A stretch of 64,000 bases of DNA from the NCBI RefSeq assembly GCF_000004195.4, contig NC_030683.2:69039764-69103763 (forward strand). Direction: 5' to 3'. The stretch's first letter is position 1; each line of letters begins with the position of its first letter. Source of the DNA: Xenopus tropicalis. Its lineage: Eukaryota > Chordata > Amphibia > Anura > Pipidae. Positions 22,215-33,851 of this stretch are shown here, in pieces. Under the pieces are notes generated by a model. It was not told the DNA's origin, did no database searches, and saw nothing but the letters and a program-made list of their open reading frames with translations. A program made the position numbers and the translations under genes.

Positions 22215-23185
22215 GGGGTTTTCAAGATTTGGTGTCTTTTTGTGGTACAGCATGCTTTGAGGCTTCGGCTTTGGCACCAATGTGGATTTCTTGTAGCTTA
22301 GTACAAAGTATTATTAAAGTACCGTGAAGTCAGTTTTGGCTTTGGGAGAGGTTATAGATACTTTTTCTCCAGAATGTTATTTTTTCTTCTGATACCTTAA
22401 GGCTTTTTTATGGCATGTTCATGATTCGTGTGATCTAAAATCTATCCATCTAGTTCTAGTTGTCCTCTTCCTTTTTTCTGAGCATAAATGTCTTTTTCAG
22501 CTATTTGATTTTTTTTTATAATGGGCTGCATTCAGTTCAGTAAGAAAAACATTATCTCATTAGTTATTTCATAAAACCCCTGTTGAAATGGATTCCAGAT
22601 TCTAATTGGCCCACTATGTCTAAAACAAAACAACTTCAGTTTGGTCATTTCTTTTTCAAGTGAAAAGTTAAACTTGGTTTAGTCAATGATCTATTTGGTT
22701 TCTTAAAAGTATTTGCCAACACCAGATTTCAAATACATCAATATTTTTCCTGTCCTGCTTTTTATTGTCCAGCTCAAATCCATTAAAAGTGACTGTAAAT
22801 ACTGGACAATTCTAATCTTTGTTTTGACACATCATTACATCTGAAATGTTTTTTAGGTTTTTCATGCTCATTTTACCAAGTGACAGTCTGCATCTAGTCT
22901 GCTGGATCCTTTGTTAATAATCAATTTGAAGAGGTAAAAGTTCTCTACAAAGCTTTTGTCTTCACCATCAGCTGTAAAATTGTCTGTCTTTCCCGTTGTC
23001 AAAACCTTTATTTTATTAATATTTCATTTCATTCACTCCTTTATTTAACTATCTTTGTAAGGGTTTTCAGCTCTTCTTCATTTTCAGCTGTAATTGCAAT
23101 GTCATCAGTATATCAAAGATCGTTGATGTTTGTTCTACCATTTTCCTCCTATCATGCACCTTTCATTATGTGTTCAGAGTGTAGG
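22215..23185 (-). pseudogene. Decayed RTE-like LINE fragment (RT to C-terminus)
   Basis: Minus-strand reading, with several frame changes: YTDDIAITAENEEELKTL (RT box with the DD pair) near 23,120-23,060, then a region matching the INKD..EI of RTE proteins, KHFRCNDVSK, KKQDRKNIDVFEIWCWQILL (the conserved RTE C-terminal block) near 22,720, and KRKRTTRTRWID near 22,470. This order is typical of RTE-clade LINEs. No long frame survives. Confidence 0.6.
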
Positions 23186-23659
23186 TTGAATCAGTATGCA
23201 GTCTTATCTAAGTCCTTTGGCTCTAGAATTGTACAAGGTACTGTGTCACCTTCTAACATATAAGGAGCAAATCAGACAAAACTGTAGGCTTGTTGTTTAG
23301 ATAGAACATTATAGGAAACAGCTTTTATATATTTTGGAGGTTTATAGATTATACATATTATACATAAAATTATGCAGAATAAATGAATTCATGCAGGATT
23401 TACAGGATCCAAGGTCCTGTAAATCCAGGATCCAGAAAGTACAAAATGGGCTTCTGGGTCTGCAGTAATATACTGGCAAATGCACATAAGGCCTTTATAG
23501 AATACTTGAGAGCATGCTATGTAATTGGTAGAATAAAGCTTTAACTACGGAAAAGGCTGAGAACTGGATTATCTACCTGAAGTTGTTGTACTAGTAGACA
23601 GATACAATACATAGTTTCAAGAGTTGGATTTGTTTTTAGCAACAAGGAAAATACAAGAC

Positions 23660-24122
23660 TAGTGATGAGCGAATCTGTTCCATTTCGCTTCGCCGAAAAA
23701 TTCGCGAATCTTTCAAAAGATCTGCGAAACGGTGAAAAATTCGCAAAACGGCGAAAATGTCGTGCGACAAAAAAATTGTCGCCCGCGGCTATTATTTTGT
23801 CGCGTGGCTATTGTTTCGTCGCCCGCGGTTATTATTTTGTCACGCGGCTATTGTTTCGTCGTCCATGGCTATTATTTTGTCGCCCGCGGCTATTATTTTG
23901 TCGCGTGGCTATTGTTTTGTCGCCCGCGGCTATTATTTTGTCACGCGGCTATTGTTCCGTCGCCCGCGGCTATTATTTTGTCACGCCGGCGACAATTTTT
24001 GGACGTGCGGCGGATTTTTCTGCGGCAAAATTTTTCAGCCATTTTGCGAAACAATCCGCCAATGGCGAAACGCGGAAATTCACCGCGAATCCATGCCTGC
24101 CGAAACTTTTCGCCCATCACTA
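23660..24122. mobile_element. hAT MITE family B, copy with GC-rich array
   Basis: Ends TAGTGATGAGCGAATCTG (23,660) and TTTTCGCCCATCACTA (24,122), with a perfect 8-bp duplication TACAAGAC (23,652-23,659 and 24,123-24,130). The two ends differ: the left has TTTCGCTTCGCC, the right GCGAATCCATGCCTGCC. Between them lies a tandem array. Three overlapping long plus-strand frames here are read-through of that array and are not genes. Confidence 0.93.
23778..23988. repeat. About 20-bp tandem array inside hAT MITE B
   Basis: Alternating units GTCGCCCGCGGCTATTATTT and GTCGCGTGGCTATTGTTT, roughly 10 units, forming a 40-base dimer pattern. Units vary mainly at CpG positions. Antisense and variant forms of the same unit are in the copies at 28,535 and 63,157. 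Confidence 0.9.
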
Positions 24123-24477
24123 TACAAGACCACTGATACTAAAACCCTCCTTCTGAACCAAACTGGAGACAGCTTCAGATGGGGGTTATTTCTCCTTTCT
24201 TTGCATTGACTACAAGTTAGGTAGAAAATATTTGGGTTGCCATTACTTCATTATCAAGTTTTTTTTTTAATCTCAGCTGCTATTTGTGTCAAGTTGAGTG
24301 TTTCCTTTATTTTGCTTGTCCCCTACAGTTATAACCACCCTCTACACAGAAAAATAAGGCAAACTCTAGTCTCAGATAAATCAGAGGTTAATAGTCCTTA
24401 GCTCCTGTTTTACACATATTTCATAATACTTTATATTACCAAGAATATCAAGGAAGCAAAACCTTAAACACCAACAG

Positions 24478-24652
24478 TGGATTTTTTTTTTAAAATGGGT
24501 GACAAATTTTTCAGAGGAAAAATTTGACTTGCAACAAAAATTTGTTGCCTGTATCACAAAAAAAATTACATGCATCAAAAAAAAGTTTTTCTTGACGCGC
24601 AACATTTTCGCCCATTTTACAAAGCATAATGGGACAGATTCGCTCATTACTA
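24478..24652. mobile_element. hAT MITE family B, short copy
   Basis: Right end CAGATTCGCTCATTACTA at 24,652; the left end is degraded. Flanks ACCAACAG (24,470-24,477) and ATCAACAG (24,653-24,660) match at 7 of 8. Contains GACGCGCAACATTTTCGCCC-like sequence but no array. Confidence 0.75.
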
Positions 24653-24660
24653 ATCAACAG

Positions 24661-26566
24661 GGTAGATGGACTTACTGTTTATTTTCCTCCATTAAATTTG
24701 CTGGCAGGTTTAAAAAAAAACTTGCTATACTTCATGGTGTGGTGTGCATAATGCTAGAATACTTGTCTCATTTAAATTCTTTTGATAGGTCACTTTATCG
24801 CAATTAATTTACTATATTATATCAGAGATTCAGTAAAGTGAATTAAGTATCAGCACCCACTCGAGTAACACCTTCACTGAATGTATTATTAGTTTTAATT
24901 TCTGGTTAATTGCTTTGGACTTCTTCTGATAATATCTTTCATGAAGGGCACAATGAAAAAAAAATATTGCAACCTGTTCTTTGTTTGCTGCATGGAGTAT
25001 AAAAGGATAAAAAACAGAAACGCTTCATTGAATATAGAGCAATAATTGCTCAGGCTAGTTCACATCATCTTGGGATTTCAAAGGACTAATAATTACCTAA
25101 CCAGTTCTTGTTCGATTCTGAACTCTTGTGGGATACAGAAACTTACAGCCCATAATAATAGCTGTACAATAGATTGGCAGCACTGCTTCCATGAACAGAC
25201 AAAGGCATAATTACATCAAAGAAAATGATAATATTATCCATTTATTGGTTGATATTATAGTGCACTTACTGTACTATTGCTCTTATTTGGTATATTAGTT
25301 CAAGAACAGCAGCTAGGAAACAGAATTCCTATGAGAAAATATTTTTTTAACTGTTATGCCAGAAAACAGCAGATATTTAAAGCTAAAGAAGGCAGATAAC
25401 TAAATAAAATTTAGATAAATAAAGCATATATCGTTAAAGACACATCTATTGATCATCAAGATACCTCTATAGCTTGATATCAACTAAAATATCCCACAGA
25501 TCTGGTATCTAGTTTCTGAAATCCATTAAAAACCAATGCACATATCAGCATTGGTTTTGAATTCAAATATTTTATCTTTCCACTTATTCTCAAATTCTAA
25601 TGCATAAACAGATACAAAACATTGTTTATATCAGTAGTTATTTTTTTCATTGTTAAATTCAGTTTCACTGCACTTTCTTAAACAAAAACAACATAAGCAT
25701 AACATGAGAAGCAAAATATTCCCCTAAGCAAGTTACTTTACAGATGTACAGTTCCAGAAAAAAAACAGTTGAATTGCATTTAAAACCACACATTTAAAGT
25801 ATATTATGATAGATAACATCACAAATTATTTTAGAAGCACAGAAGGGCCCTCCTAGATAATTAATATATATGCTAATACCATGTATCATAATGTTATCTG
25901 TACATATGACATATGTAATGCCACATAAGGCATCTGTGTTCTCTGGAAAACACACAAATGGGAAAGAATGTAGTAAAAATTGTTAATGGAAAAAAGAATA
26001 GAGAAAAAAATAGCATTTAAGAACATAATATTCTTCAGGCTTGCAAAATGCACTTTAAATATGCAAGAAGGAAACATAACTTGAACAAAGGGAATATTCT
26101 TTGCATTGTACACATTTCTTCTTTTAACAACTTCTATTATATTCCCCAAAAGAAGTTTTATGTAAATGCAAACTACGTAAAACAAGGAGTTTCCTGCTTT
26201 CGGTATTGTCTTCTGAAAATGCCTAGCAGCTTGACAACTTTAACTCATGGAATGCTGTTTGCCAGTGTGAGGAGATTCTGTACTGAAAGCATCACAAGCA
26301 TCTTCATGCAGTTTTTGATTCAAGTTTCTGAAAAGAACATGCATTGTGGCATATTAGTAAGAAGCTAATGTGAAAAAGTCTTTAATATGGAAAAGTCTGA
26401 TATCCCACATAGGTTGCTACTGAACTTTTGGTAATAGTTCAGTTAGGGTGACCCAAATTTAAATAAGTACTTTTTCTAAAAATTAAAGTGAAATTACCAA
26501 TTGGCCGCACCATCAATTAACAGCGCATTTTCAATGTTCTCTGTTTCAATGTTTGAATGTAAAGGT
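24661..26566. other. Single-copy AT-rich DNA, no gene seen
   Basis: About 1.9 kb. Two opposed ~100-codon frames near 25,886-26,368 overlap and lack domains or codon structure. No repeat structure recognised. Confidence 0.4.
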
Positions 26567-26568
26567 TA

Positions 26569-27097
26569 CTGTATATACTCGAGTATAAGCCTAGTTTTTC
26601 AGCACCCAAATTGTGCTGAAAAAGTCACCCTCGGCTTATACTCGAGTCGGGTGCCATGGGACCTTCTAGACAAGCACCCTCTGTCCTTTGTGTGCAAATT
26701 AGGCCACCCGCAACCAGACCCACCAGTGCCCTGGCCTAGGCTCCCACTAGCAATACTTATTTCCCCTTACATCTCCTCCGGGACTGGGTCTGCTGCCAGT
26801 TTGCCAATGTGCAATGAGCGTGGGATAAATACTCATATTGTTTTTGTTGACCCTCTTCTCCGCTTACAGAGCTAATTTACGGTTTTTCTTTGAAATAAAT
26901 ATTGAAAAACTTATACCCCACTGATGCCTCATTAATGTAATTTTATAGGTATTTATTTTGATTATTAAAACTTAGCAGTAGCTGCTGCATTTCCCACCCT
27001 AGGCTTATACTTGAGTCAAAAAGTTTTTCCAGTTTTCTTAGGTAAAATTAGGTGCCTCGGCTTATATTCGGATCGGCTTATACTCGAGTATATACGG
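26569..27097. mobile_element. TA-target MITE with GTATATACTCGAGTATAAGCC ends
   Basis: Ends CTGTATATACTCGAGTATAA (26,569) and TTATACTCGAGTATATACGG (27,097), with TA flanks (26,567-26,568 and 27,098-27,099). Subterminal copies of GGCTTATACTCGAG recur inward on both sides (26,632 and 27,003), a common layout for transposase-binding sites. Similar CTCGAGTATAAGCC ends are known from several vertebrate genomes; I do not name the family. Confidence 0.8.
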
Positions 27098-27099
27098 TA

Positions 27100-27536
27100 G
27101 TTGCATTATTTCAGCTATGATATTTTTCAGAATTAAAAATATTCTAATTGACATTTTTGTTTGTTTATTTCCTCTCATATTCTTTCCTTTTTGTTTCTTA
27201 TTTGATACTGAACATTAGAAAATGCAATATAAAAAATGTTAGCACAAACTGCCTCAGCAATTCTCTGTTGACTACTATTTGAAACTGTGCTGATAGATCA
27301 TATGTACTGATTTTGTCAAGCGTGCAGTTATCCAAGAAGGCCATACAAACAGCCATAAATAAAATATGACTGGGCAAACAAGGCCTTTTGTATTAATTAG
27401 CTCTAGAGCAATGATGTCAAACAAAGAGAAATATGTTCTATAAATAGACCACCTCACAGGATAGATATATATATATATATATAAATATAGAGACTGCTGG
27501 CACTCAAGGCTTGTTAGACACGATAACAGAAATAAC
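27100..27536. other. Single-copy DNA with a (TA)n tract
   Basis: No gene. An alternating TA tract lies at 27,466-27,484. Confidence 0.45.
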
Positions 27537-28096
27537 TTAAGGGAGAACTAACCCCTAAAAATGAATATGGCTAGCAATGCCATATTTTATATACTGAACT
27601 GAGGCACCAGCCTAAAGGCTTGGCATCTCTATAGTAGTAATGATCTAGTCCTTTAAATTTGTCACAGGGGCTGACCATCTTGGTGTGCTCTGAGCAGCTT
27701 TTGAGAGGCTAAGCTTAGGGGTTGTAGCAAATTATCAAGTAGAAAATGAGGTTGCCATAGCAAATAGCTGTTGCTAAGGGGCCCATTATTAAATTCTGAC
27801 GCTAATTGCACTGGTTGCGGAGCTGCCATGTAAAGAAAATCTGAATTAATTGTCAGCCTTGTATTGTGAAATTTAGATTGTATTGCATGTCTGTCCCTAA
27901 GCTCAGTAACTGACAGCAGCACAGAGCATGTGCAGAGAATCAGCAGAAAAGAAGATGGGGAGCTCTTGGGGGCATGTTTGAACACAGATTTTCATTGCTA
28001 TAGGGCTGTGGTTGCCTTGAGCTAGTACAAAAGCCCAAAACAGAATGTACACAATTTCTGCCCTACTTCTTTAGTTAAAATTTAGCTCTCCTTTAA
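27537..28096. mobile_element. TTAA-type MITE family F, copy 1
   Basis: TTAA (27,537-27,540) followed by GGGAGAACTAACCCC; right end TTAGCTCTCC followed by TTAA (28,093-28,096). The interior (CTAAGCTCAGTAACTGACAG, ATCAGCAGAAAAGAAGATG) matches 62,237-62,833 in inverse orientation. The 107-codon minus frame inside is not a gene. Confidence 0.75.
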
Positions 28097-28526
28097 AGGA
28101 CATTATCCCCATAAAAATTACTTTTTGGGGGCATTTAGATTTTCGTGGTTTTAACATTTTAAAAACCACAACTCATTTCCATGAATGGCAGTCATTTACT
28201 AAAAAATCCAAACTGAAAAAGCACATCCAAACTGAAAAATGCAAAAACAGTGACTTTTCCAGCTTGTCAAACAAAAACCATGACTTTTTCATATAGTTGC
28301 TCAAAAGCCAGCAAAAAAAACCCTTAACCCCTAAAATTATGAAGCAAAGAAAGATCTTCCAATTGTAACTTATATGTAAAATGTACTTTTTTAATACTAT
28401 GTACCACTGGGTACTCCTAAATAGAAAATTTACATATTAAGTACTAAGGGTCACCCCCTGGCATCATATGATTCACGGTGCACACAAACATACCAAGGGC
28501 ACACATACATGCACAAAAAAGAAGAC
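28097..28526. other. Intergenic DNA, no gene seen
   Basis: Contains a short self-complementary block around 28,145-28,170 (GTGGTTTTAACATTTTAAAAACCAC) that may belong to an unrecognised small MITE. Confidence 0.35.
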
Positions 28527-28534
28527 ATTGCAAA

Positions 28535-28938
28535 TAGTGATGGGCGAAATGTTTCGCCAGGTATGGATTTGCGGCGAATTTCCACTTTCGTGAAACAGAT
28601 GGAAAAATTCACCACACGTCCAACAAATTGTCGTCGGCGTCAAAAAAGAATAGCCGCGGGCGGCAAAAGAATAGCCGTGCAACAAAATAATAACCGCGGG
28701 CGACAAAAGAATAGCCGTGTGACAAAATAATAGCCGCGGGTGACAAAATAATAGCCACGCGACAAAATAATAGCCTGTGGGCGCCGAAATAATAGCCGCG
28801 GGCGACAAAATAATAGCCGTGCGACAAAAGAGTAGCCGCGGGCGACAATTTTTTTTGCCGCACAACATTTTCGCGGATCTTTTGAAAGATTCGCAAATTT
28901 TTTGGCGAAGTGAAACGGAACAGATTCGCTCATCACTA
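28535..28938. mobile_element. hAT MITE family B, inverse copy with array
   Basis: Ends TAGTGATGGGCGAAATG (28,535) and CAGATTCGCTCATCACTA (28,938), with a perfect 8-bp duplication ATTGCAAA (28,527-28,534 and 28,939-28,946). Orientation is opposite to the 23.7-kb copy. Overlapping minus-strand frames of 95-175 codons here are array read-through. Confidence 0.93.
28632..28847. repeat. About 20-bp tandem array inside hAT MITE B (inverse)
   Basis: Units such as GGCGACAAAATAATAGCCGC and TGCGACAAAATAATAGCC, the reverse complement of the 23.8-kb array, about 10 units. Unit spacing drifts by 1-2 bases. Confidence 0.9.
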
Positions 28939-29089
28939 ATTGCAAATTGTTTCAAAATAACATGCCTTACACTAAATGATAATTTTAAACAACTTTCCAA
29001 ACTTTTTACAGCACAAATTAAATGTCTTTATTAAAAAAAATGTTTAACTTTAAGTGGCATACTTTTAGCATTGTTTTTGAAAGGGACAG

Positions 29090-29500
29090 AAATAATCACT
29101 TTGGCTTCCATCGTCACCTATGAGTGGCACTTAGTCAGCAAGTCGTGCAACATCTGCGACAGTACATCATCAGTCGACAGATCACACCTCAGCTTTGAGC
29201 AATGCTTCACTACCATCTCCCCAGTTCATACCATTCATCAAGAAGAAAATGCTGTTTTGAGAAATACTGCCAGGATTTAAATGATTGTTTGAAAACATGC
29301 CTTCAAAATAAATTCCCTCTGTAGTGTCCAGCCTTACCAAAGGAGATTCATCTCTGCCTTTTTAACTGGCATCAAATATTGTTACATTAGTCTCCAAGAG
29401 AATGGAAAGAAAAAATATTGCTTCATAACAAGAGGCTTTGCCAACATGCTGTAATAGAGCCAGGGACTTCCCTGCAGAATTTGTTTGTAGTGTATAAAAA
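29090..29500 (-). pseudogene. Possible decayed coding remnant, gene not recognised
   Basis: On the minus strand one frame gives an almost stop-free run with protein-like composition: GKSLALLQHVGKASCYEAIF, one stop, then RLDTTEGIYFEGMFSNNHLN. Near 29,200 another frame takes over with LRCDLSTDDVLSQMLHDLLT. This looks like a frameshifted coding remnant, perhaps a processed pseudogene, but I recognise no family. It may instead be chance open sequence. Confidence 0.25.
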
Positions 29501-29636
29501 GTCTTTACAGTTTTTGGATAGCGTGAACATTAAGTCTAATCTGCAGAGAAATCATGCCACGAAATTCACCCTCTAAATTTTATGAGCAGCTTTTTGGGTT
29601 TAAACCTTCATTTACCTGTTGTGAGGAGGCTAAAGA

Positions 29637-30497
29637 TAGTTACATACAGTATTTACATAGGATTGAAAAAAGACCATCAAGTTGAACCCTTCCAAGTAAA
29701 CCCAGCACACACAAGCCTATACTAACTTATTTATACACTCACATACATAAACCATATTTACCAATATCAATACTGTCGATTTTAGTAACACAATAGCCTT
29801 GGATACTATGCTTGTTCAAGAACTAATCCAAGCCCCTCTTAAAGACATTAACAGAATCTGCCATCACAAAATCCCACGGAAGGGCATTCCACAAACTCAC
29901 TGCCCTCACTGTGCAAAACCACTTACGCTGCTTCAAATGAAATCTAAAAGGGTAGCTTCTGGTGCACTGATCATTTTTAAGTGAATCTGCCTATAATTCC
30001 CTCCAACAACACCAAACTTCACAGTCCAGCCTCATAGATTAAATCTTCCATCCCCTTTACCAGTTTAGTTGCACATCTCTGCACTCTCTCCAGCTCATTA
30101 ATATCCTTCTTAAGGACTGGAGCCCTAAACTGCACTACAAACTCAAGGTGAGCCCTTACCAGAGACCTATAAAAAATGCAATGCCCTTTTTATGCAAGAC
30201 AGCACTTTATTTGCTTTAGTAGCCACAGAATGACACTGCCTGGAATTAGACAACTTGTTCTACAAAAATCCCCAGATCCTTCTTAATTGAGGATACCCCC
30301 AAAACACTACCATTTAGTGTATAACTAGTGTTTAAATTATTTCTATCAAAGTTCATAACTTTGCAGTTCTCAACATTGAACCTCATTTTCCATTTTGCTG
30401 CCCAGTTTTTCAATTTTGACAAATTGGTCTGCAAATTGGCAGCATCCTGAATTGAACTTATAGCTTTGCACAATTTAGTATCGTCAGCAAAATCTGA
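29637..30497 (-). mobile_element. CR1 LINE fragment, 3' half
   Basis: Minus strand starts within the RT box (DFADDTKLCKA, 30,497-30,465) and continues WAAKWKMRFNVENCKVMNF, a broken thumb region, and the 3' UTR TGGGTTTACTTGGAAGGGTT with ACTTGATGGTC. It ends in a degenerate ATGTAACTAT tail near 29,640. An 81-codon stretch of RT is open from 30,497 (30,246-30,584 frame). 5'-truncated, as usual for CR1; same subfamily as 50,460-50,938. Confidence 0.85.
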
Positions 30498-30502
30498 AAC
30501 TT

Positions 30503-30564
30503 GCGATTTGCCGAAGTTGTGGAAGTTGCCTTGAGAGAAAACTTCCACGACTTCGGCAAATCGC
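30503..30564. repeat. 25-bp perfect hairpin arms
   Basis: GCGATTTGCCGAAGTTGTGG at 30,503 pairs with its reverse complement ending at 30,564; arms of 25 bases, loop of about 12. It begins 5 bases from the CR1 truncation point. Downstream TTCGGGGAGATTAGTCGCC (30,622-30,640) suggests a MITE of which this is the foldback end. Confidence 0.75.
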
Positions 30565-31166
30565 GTCTCCGCATACGCCATCACACCAGCAATTTACATT
30601 CTAGCCAGTGGGATGGCATTTCGGGGAGATTAGTCGCCCGCGACAAGGGAGTTTTGTCTCCCTGTGTGTCACAGCTCTAAAATAGAATCTGATATAGTTT
30701 TTTTGCATCAGACTTCCCTCTCATTAGTAGGAGCTGCCATGCTGTATCACAAGGGGTAAATTCTGATACAGTACTTGTTACACAGGCCAGGGAATGGAGA
30801 TGTCTTTTACTTTCACTCATCGTTTAGAATGCACTTTATCTTGCACATATATGACATGTATACACCATGGAGTGTATGCCATACCCCAAATATTATGCAC
30901 AGATGTACTGTTTACTATTGATCATCTTGAATGAATATCAGTGTACCCACTATTTGCTCAGCTGTCATTATACTGCTTTCTAATAAATCCTATTAATTCC
31001 ATTTAACAGGCCACACACACATGCGTGATTTTTTTTTTATCTGCCACTTTCAGTACACTTTCCCTTATCCAGTCATAAAACAGCATCACCTATTTACTAA
31101 TGGCCATTTAATTTTCCTGATAAAGATTTTAGCTCTAGACTGTGGTTTATGGTAGCCACCAAAACA
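30565..31166. other. Intergenic DNA, no gene seen
   Basis: Left part probably belongs to the element containing the hairpin above; the remainder shows no repeat or coding pattern. Confidence 0.35.
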
Positions 31167-31170
31167 TTTA

Positions 31171-31510
31171 AGGTGGCCATACACACACCGATAATATCGT
31201 ACGAAACCTCGTTTCGTACGATATTCGGTGCGTGTATGGTATGTCGGCGAGTCGACCGATATCGCAGGAAGCTGCTGATATCGGCCGACTCGCCAATCGG
31301 ACCAGTTTGAAAATTTTGATCGGGCGCCATAGAAGGCACCTGACCAAAATTCTCACTTCAGTGCTGAATTGGTAGAAGGAGGTAGAAATCCTATTGTTTT
31401 TACCTCCTTACCTGCCGATTCAGCCCTGAATGGTGTGTGGCGGATCTGACGATGTTTCGTGGACCGATGGTCGCACGAAACATCGTCAGATCGCCACGTG
31501 TATGGCCAGC
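31171..31510. mobile_element. TTAA-type MITE with GGTGGCCATACAC ends, copy 2
   Basis: Ends GGTGGCCATACACACACC and CACGTGTATGGCCAGC. The left flank is TTAA, the right flank TTTA. Several internal foldbacks: CCGATAATATCGTACGAAAC with its inverse at 31,192-31,235, and CGATGTTTCGTG with CACGAAACATCG at 31,450-31,488. Confidence 0.75.
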
Positions 31511-31514
31511 TTTA

Positions 31515-32446
31515 CTCATCTAGGTTAGTAGCAATTTCTTTGTATGTAAAAAAAAAAAATCCTTTTCAAAAGACTTTCTTGTATTAAACAAGATAAACAA
31601 GCAAAGGGGTGTATATTCATTTTTAGAATATCACTGTTCCATAGTTATCTGCTTTTATTGCTTAAAAGTAATGCAATAAAATACATTTCCGCCAATAAAT
31701 ATATATGATTGTCCACAGTCTGAATGTTAGTAATACAGGTCTTTTTATGCACTGCAATAACAATTGGTCTTCATGCACGATTATCTAGTGTAACCCATTT
31801 CTATACCACCACCTGTGATTAGATATTGTACTTCTTTGGACAGCAGCTACTACACAGATTCATCTCTGCACCATTGCTTGAAACAATCCCTTTACCTCTT
31901 TGCTAAAGCTTTACTTCTAAATATATACACTTTAATCCTTGTTTCCAATTCTCAATTTGGTTTGTTCTGTCAGAAACGATTCAGTTGTGCTATTGTATAA
32001 CACATTTTTTCAGATTTAATCTACCAAAAACATATTAATGTTAAATCCCAGGGTTTGCGATGTGAAATTCTGCAGTGCAGAGTATTCTCGGTCTGTTACC
32101 TGTGAGATGAATATCTGGGGTTCATGCCAAATCAATAGAATTACAGTTGAAATAGGAATAGTAAATTGATATGACAATAATGTAATATGACACAAGTAGT
32201 TCAGCACAAAAGTATGAATAGAAATTCTAGGGCAAAAGTTTAAGGGCCTTGGGGGATGTTATAAACAGTTATAAAAAGAGAGAATAACAAAGTGCAAATA
32301 TGGCACCTGCTGTACATATTCACAGTGCAGGAAACATACATACATTTGAGTAGGATTGGGGGCTCTTAGTTTTAAATCAGCATTTGTTTGTTTCTGCTGC
32401 ACTGTTAGAACCAGTTGTGCATAGAATAAAAAGGGACAAACTATCT
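31515..32446. other. Single-copy AT-rich DNA, no gene seen
   Basis: No TIR, LTR or credible frame. Short opposed frames near 31,815-32,207 lack domains. Confidence 0.4.
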
Positions 32447-33473
32447 TTAAAGGAGAAGGAAAGGTAAAAACTAAGTAAGCTTTATCAGAAAGGTCTATGC
32501 AAATACAGCCATAAGCACTCACAGAAACACTGCACTGACTTCTCTGCCCAAAACTGGGCATGCGCGCCAATACACAGGGGGTAGGTGCGATACGAAGTGA
32601 TGCGCAGGTGCAGGGGCGAGGTGGCCGACCGGGTTGCCTAGGGCGCCGGGCGCTCGGCCTGCCCCTGGCCAGAGACACGCAGGTTTCTGCTCTCTCCTGC
32701 TCCCCCCTCCCTCAAGAATGCTAAGAGCTCACTCCCCCCCCTTAGGAATGTGGATCTGAGCCAATCAGCAGGAAGCTGACTCATAGGGGCACATTTACTA
32801 ACCCACGAACGGGCCAAATGCGTCCGATTGCGTTTTCTTCTTAATGATCGGTAATTTTGCGATTTTTTCGTATTTTGTGCGATTTTTTCGGCGTCTTTAC
32901 GATTTTTGCGTAAAAACGCAAGTTTTTCGTAGCCATTACGAAAGTTGCGCAAAGTCGTGATTTTTTCGTAGCGTTAAAACTTGCGCAAAACGTCGCGCCT
33001 TTTAAATTTTAACGCTACGAAAAAGGCGCGACTTTGCGTGCAAGTGTTAACGCTACGAAAAAATCGCGACTTTGCGCAACTTTCGTAATGGCTACGAAAA
33101 ACTCGCGTTTTTACGCAAAAATCGTAAAGACGCCGAAAAAACGCAAAAAATACGAAAAAATCGCAAAATTACCGAAAAAGTCGCAAAATGTTCGTTTCCA
33201 ATCAGAATTTTTCCAATTCGGATTCGAAATCGTGTCTTAGTAAATCAGCCCCTAAGTCTAACTAACTGAGCATGCTCACTTGGTCTGGGTGTCTGTACAG
33301 GAGTGAGGCATTATGGGAACTTTCTTTACACAGCTTAGTGTTTTTTCTTCCCGTTTGGATTCTGATCATCTAACCGGGAGAAATATGGGGAGACTTAAGG
33401 GCACTATTGAAACAACTGAAGGTATGCCTGCAGCTTGAGATTAACTCTTTATTAGCCTTTCCTTTTCCTTTAA
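32447..33473. mobile_element. TTAA-type MITE family D, copy 2, with nested TA MITE
   Basis: TTAA (32,447-32,450) followed by AGGAGAAGGAAAGGTAAA; right end TTTCCTTTTCC followed by TTAA (33,470-33,473). Shares GTAAGCTTTATCAGAAAGGT and GGCATTATGGGAACTTTC with the 17.2- and 60.8-kb copies. Nested MITE at 32,786-33,252. Confidence 0.88.
32786..33252. mobile_element. TA-target MITE family E, copy 2, large palindrome
   Basis: Ends GGGGCACATTTACTAACCC and TTAGTAAATCAGCCCC, TA on both sides (32,784-32,785 and 33,253-33,254). The interior is a long imperfect palindrome centred near 33,000: TCGTAGCCATTACGAAAGTT on the left mirrors AACTTTCGTAATGGCTACGA on the right. The three plus-strand 'KKSQN' frames come from this A-rich palindrome. 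Confidence 0.88.
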
Positions 33474-33851
33474 AATCATTGCCATTTTTAACAATTAACA
33501 AAATATTTCAATTACATTTTCTTTCATTATGCAAAAAACTGTTATTTGGTGAACAAAGGGGATTAATACAGCAATATGGCATTCTTTCACATTTTGTAAT
33601 TGCTGCCCTTTGGAAACTTATAAATAGTTTAGCCACATATATAAATGTTTCCAGAGTCCAGAATTGGAATCTTAGGAAAATATAAACTTCAATATCTTGA
33701 TGATTGTTATACACACAAACTGTTCATTGATATATACACACTGGTATGCAATTCTATATCAGTATGGAATCTCCAGAAACCTGTTATCCAAATTGCTCTA
33801 AATTAGAGAAGGCATTTTTTAGCTAATAATTTCTAATTCAGAGGAGTCATT

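Noticed and set aside
23662..24209. Three overlapping plus-strand frames of 134-164 codons
   Set aside because: All three frames of the same tandem array are open because the ~20-bp unit lacks stops. They lie within a hAT MITE; not genes.
28473..29000. Minus-strand frames of 95-175 codons
   Set aside because: Same cause: antisense of the ~20-bp array in the 28.5-kb MITE, extended into flank.
33034..33269. Lys-rich frames in the TA MITE
   Set aside because: A-rich palindrome read in several frames; no coding pattern.
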